This document shows positions 5,312-7,273 of a stretch of 7,273 nucleotides of DNA, in pieces. The notes beneath the pieces were generated by a model, which saw nothing but the letters and a program-made list of their open reading frames with translations, had not been told where the DNA came from and did not search any database. Numbering within the stretch: position 1 is the first letter of the stretch; the number at the start of each line of letters is the position of its first letter. This stretch comes from Vitreoscilla sp. (GTDB lineage: Bacteria; Pseudomonadota; Gammaproteobacteria; Burkholderiales; Burkholderiaceae), in contig JACMOG010000682.1 in the NCBI GenBank assembly GCA_014378125.1, positions 1-7,273 on the forward strand, in the 5' to 3' direction. The position numbers were made by a program, and so were the translations under genes.

Positions 5312-7198
5312 ATGAAAGCGGAAAGCACCCCTGACGTGAAAGACAGCCCCTGGTCGCCGGCCTCAGCCTCTGAGCCCAGGCTGCTCGCCGACATCGGTGC
5401 CACCTACGCGCGCTTCTGCGTCGAGGATTCGCCGGGCCAGTTCAACCACGTCGTGGTGTTCCCGTGCGCCGACTTCGCCGGTTTCGCCGACGTGGTGCAA
5501 GCCTACCTGCGCGGCCTCGAGGGCGCGCCGCCGCGCCATGCCGCCATCGCCATCGCCAACCCGATCAACGGCGACGCGGTGCAGATGACCAACCGCGACT
5601 GGGCCTTCTCCATCGAGCGCGTGCGCCAGCAACTGGGCCTGGCCACGCTCCTGGTGGTCAACAACTTCACCGCGCTGGCCATGGCGCTGCCGGGCCTGCA
5701 GCCGGGCCAGCGCGTGCAGGTGGGCGAGGGCCAGCCCCAGGGCGACGGCGCCATCGCCTTGCTGGGCCCGGGCACGGGGCTGGGCGTGTCGGGCCTGGTA
5801 CCCGCCGAGGATCGCTGGTCGACGCTGGCCACCGAAGGCGGCCACGTCAGCTTCGCGCCCAACGACGAGCGCGAGCTCAAGGTGCTGCAACACGCGTGGA
5901 AGCACCTGCCCCACGTGTCGGCCGAGCGACTCATCTCGGGGCCCGGCATCGAGCTGATCCACGAGGCGCTCACGGCCGGCACCGCGCAGGGCGGCCAGCG
6001 CCTGACCACCGCCGAGATCGTGCGGCGCGCGGTCAGCCGCACCGACACCGCCAGCGTCGATGCGATCGACTGCTTCTGCGGCATGCTGGGCAGTTTCGCG
6101 TCAAACCTCGCGCTCACGCTGGGCGCCACGGGCGGCGTCTACATGGGCGGCGGCATCGTGCCGCGCCTGGGCGAGCTGTTCGAGCGCTCTCAGTTCCGTA
6201 GCCGTTTCGAGGCCAAGGGCCGCTTCTCCGCCTGGCTCGCCAGGATCCCCACCTACGTGCTGACCGCCGACAACCCGGCCTTCCGCGGCCTGTCGCTGCT
6301 GCTGGCCGAGCACGTGCCCGACACCAGCTCCAGCAGCCCGCTGCTCGATCGCGTGCGCGCGTCGCGCGACACGCTCACGCCGGCCGAGCGCCGCGTGGCC
6401 GACGTCGTGCTGGGCAACCCGCGCTCGCTGCTCAACGACGCCATCGCCGTCATCGCGGCGCAGGCCGAGGTGAGCCAGCCCACCGTCATCCGCTTCTGCC
6501 GCTCGCTCGGCTTCGAGGGCCTGGCCGACTTCAAGCTCAAGCTCGCCTCCGGCCTCACCGGCACCATTCCCGTGCTGCGCAGCCAGGTGCGCCGCGGCGA
6601 GCCCATCGCCGACCTCAGCGCCAAGGTGCTCGACAACACCATCTCGGCCATCGTGCACTTTCGCGAGTCGCTCAACTCCGCGGCCATCGACCGGGCCATC
6701 ACGCTGCTGCGCAGCGCGCGCCGCGTGGAGATCTTCGCCTGCGGCAACTCCGCGGTCGTGGCGCTCGACGCGCAGCACAAGCTGCTGCGCTTCCGCATCC
6801 CGGCCATCGCGCAGACCGACACCTCGCTGCAAAGCCTGGCCGCCGAGATGCTGGCGCCCGGCGACGTGGCCGTCTTCATCTCCAGCTCGGGCCAGACCGC
6901 CGAGCTCGTGCGCGCCGCCGGCATCGCCATCGAGCGCGGCGCCAGCGTGATCGCCATCACCGCCAGCCAGTCGCGCATGGCGCGCCTGGCCACGGTATGC
7001 ATCGGACTCGACCACGCCGAAGACAGCTCCACCTTCCTGTCGATGGTGGCGCGCATCCTGCAGCTGCTGGTGGTGGACATCATGTCCGTGGGCCTGGCCG
7101 TGCAGCGCGAGCAGAACCCCACCCGCGCCGACGCGGGCATCGACACGCAGAACCGCAACGCGCCGGCGCCGGGCGTGCGCATCTCGCACCTGAACTGA
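5312..7198 (+). CDS. glk: Glucokinase-HexR fusion protein with a degenerate kinase active site
   Basis: A 628-residue fusion: a bacterial glucokinase (Glk) domain at ~22-335 followed by an RpiR/HexR-type regulator at ~343-610. In the regulator half the HTH spans ~355-410 (IAAQAEVSQPTVIRFCRSL, 381-399) and the SIS sugar-phosphate domain ~465-600 (CGNSAVVA from 477; ISSSGQT 523-529). This half resembles E. coli HexR along its length. The architecture is known from Burkholderia-type bacteria as 'bifunctional protein glk'. The kinase half aligns with E. coli Glk and keeps glucose contacts N117, E175, H178 and E205 (N99, E157, H160, E187) and the GPGTGLGV motif. However, the catalytic base Asp100 is Asn118 (AAC at 5663-5665), and the phosphate motif reads DIGATYAR (27-34). 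Kinase activity is therefore doubtful and glucose sensing plausible. I chose ATG 5312; GTG 5276 would add 12 residues, and neither has a clear ribosome binding site. It is probably autoregulated through the palindrome at 5188-5202. Confidence 0.94.
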   Translation: MKAESTPDVKDSPWSPASASEPRLLADIGATYARFCVEDSPGQFNHVVVFPCADFAGFADVVQAYLRGLEGAPPRHAAIAIANPINGDAVQMTNRDWAFSIERVRQQLGLATLLVVNNFTALAMALPGLQPGQRVQVGEGQPQGDGAIALLGPGTGLGVSGLVPAEDRWSTLATEGGHVSFAPNDERELKVLQHAWKHLPHVSAERLISGPGIELIHEALTAGTAQGGQRLTTAEIVRRAVSRTDTASVDAIDCFCGMLGSFASNLALTLGATGGVYMGGGIVPRLGELFERSQFRSRFEAKGRFSAWLARIPTYVLTADNPAFRGLSLLLAEHVPDTSSSSPLLDRVRASRDTLTPAERRVADVVLGNPRSLLNDAIAVIAAQAEVSQPTVIRFCRSLGFEGLADFKLKLASGLTGTIPVLRSQVRRGEPIADLSAKVLDNTISAIVHFRESLNSAAIDRAITLLRSARRVEIFACGNSAVVALDAQHKLLRFRIPAIAQTDTSLQSLAAEMLAPGDVAVFISSSGQTAELVRAAGIAIERGASVIAITASQSRMARLATVCIGLDHAEDSSTFLSMVARILQLLVVDIMSVGLAVQREQNPTRADAGIDTQNRNAPAPGVRISHLN

Positions 7199-7203
7199 CA
7201 CGA

Positions 7204-7232
7204 GGGGTCTGGCTCCGCAGGTGCCAGACCCC
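7204..7232. terminator. Perfect 10-bp hairpin after the fusion gene, likely bidirectional terminator
   Basis: GGGGTCTGGC (7204-7213) pairs perfectly with GCCAGACCCC (7223-7232) around a nine-base loop. It starts six bases after the fusion stop codon. A probable opposing stop codon follows at 7239-7241, so it sits between two converging 3' ends. There is only a short TT after the stem. The arm shares the GGGG-Y-CTGGC core with the hairpin at 2073-2114. Confidence 0.75.
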
Positions 7233-7238
7233 CTTCCG

Positions 7239-7273
7239 TCAGTGCGACGTGGGCACGTCCCGCACGCAATCCA
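7239..7273 (-). CDS. Possible C-terminal end of a minus-strand gene of unknown product
   Basis: On the minus strand, the frame entering from the window edge ends DCVRDVPTSH followed by TGA (complement of 7239-7241). Placement just beyond the hairpin mirrors the other convergent junction, where both stops flank a hairpin. Ten residues are too few to identify a family, and in this short stretch the open frame could be chance. Confidence 0.3.
   Translation of the reverse strand, partial: DCVRDVPTSH

Noticed and set aside
6300..6370. Possible assembly artefact or frameshift joining two separate genes (glk and hexR)
   Set aside because: The frame is continuous with a normal short linker and normal codon use, and this fusion is a known architecture in Burkholderia-type bacteria.
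6101..7269. Long minus-strand open frames opposite the HexR half of the fusion gene
   Set aside because: They are antisense to conserved HTH and SIS motifs and show no family signature or ribosome binding site.

Overview
The window is high-GC proteobacterial DNA, most likely from a betaproteobacterium of the Burkholderiales type. The main pointer is a glucokinase fused to an RpiR/HexR-type regulator, an architecture I know from Burkholderia and Ralstonia relatives. A large sugar-type TonB-dependent receptor, more typical of Caulobacter, Xanthomonas and freshwater or soil Burkholderiales, supports this. The genus cannot be read from the sequence. The locus looks like a chromosomal starch/maltodextrin utilisation module. 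I see no insertion sequence, tRNA, CRISPR array or phage gene.

Layout: (1) 1-2067, plus strand: the 3' part of an alpha-amylase-family (GH13) enzyme with all catalytic residues, whose true start lies upstream of the window. (2) 2068-2126: a short convergent junction with a long imperfect hairpin and a 14-bp palindrome. (3) 2127-4913, minus strand: a complete 928-residue TonB-dependent outer-membrane receptor of the maltodextrin-receptor (Caulobacter MalA-like) type. (4) 4914-5311: a divergent, locally AT-richer regulatory region. It holds a well-formed plus-strand promoter with a HexR-like palindrome between its -35 and -10, overlapping inverted repeats in front of the receptor gene, and several GC hairpins. 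(5) 5312-7198, plus strand: a glucokinase-HexR fusion protein. (6) 7199-7273: a second convergent junction with a perfect 10-bp hairpin and probably the last ten codons of a minus-strand gene.

How the parts fit: the receptor would import malto-oligosaccharides across the outer membrane, the GH13 enzyme would cut them to smaller sugars, and the fusion protein would link glucose entry to gene control. The most notable point is that the glucokinase half keeps the glucose-contact residues (N117, E175, H178, E205) but has Asn118 where E. coli Glk has its catalytic base Asp100. Its phosphate-binding motif also reads DIGATYAR instead of DVGGTNAR. This suggests a glucose-sensing pseudokinase, or a weakened kinase, fused to a HexR DNA-binding/SIS half. 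The palindrome in the gene's own promoter resembles a HexR site, so autoregulation is likely. These functional links are inferences from sequence and context.
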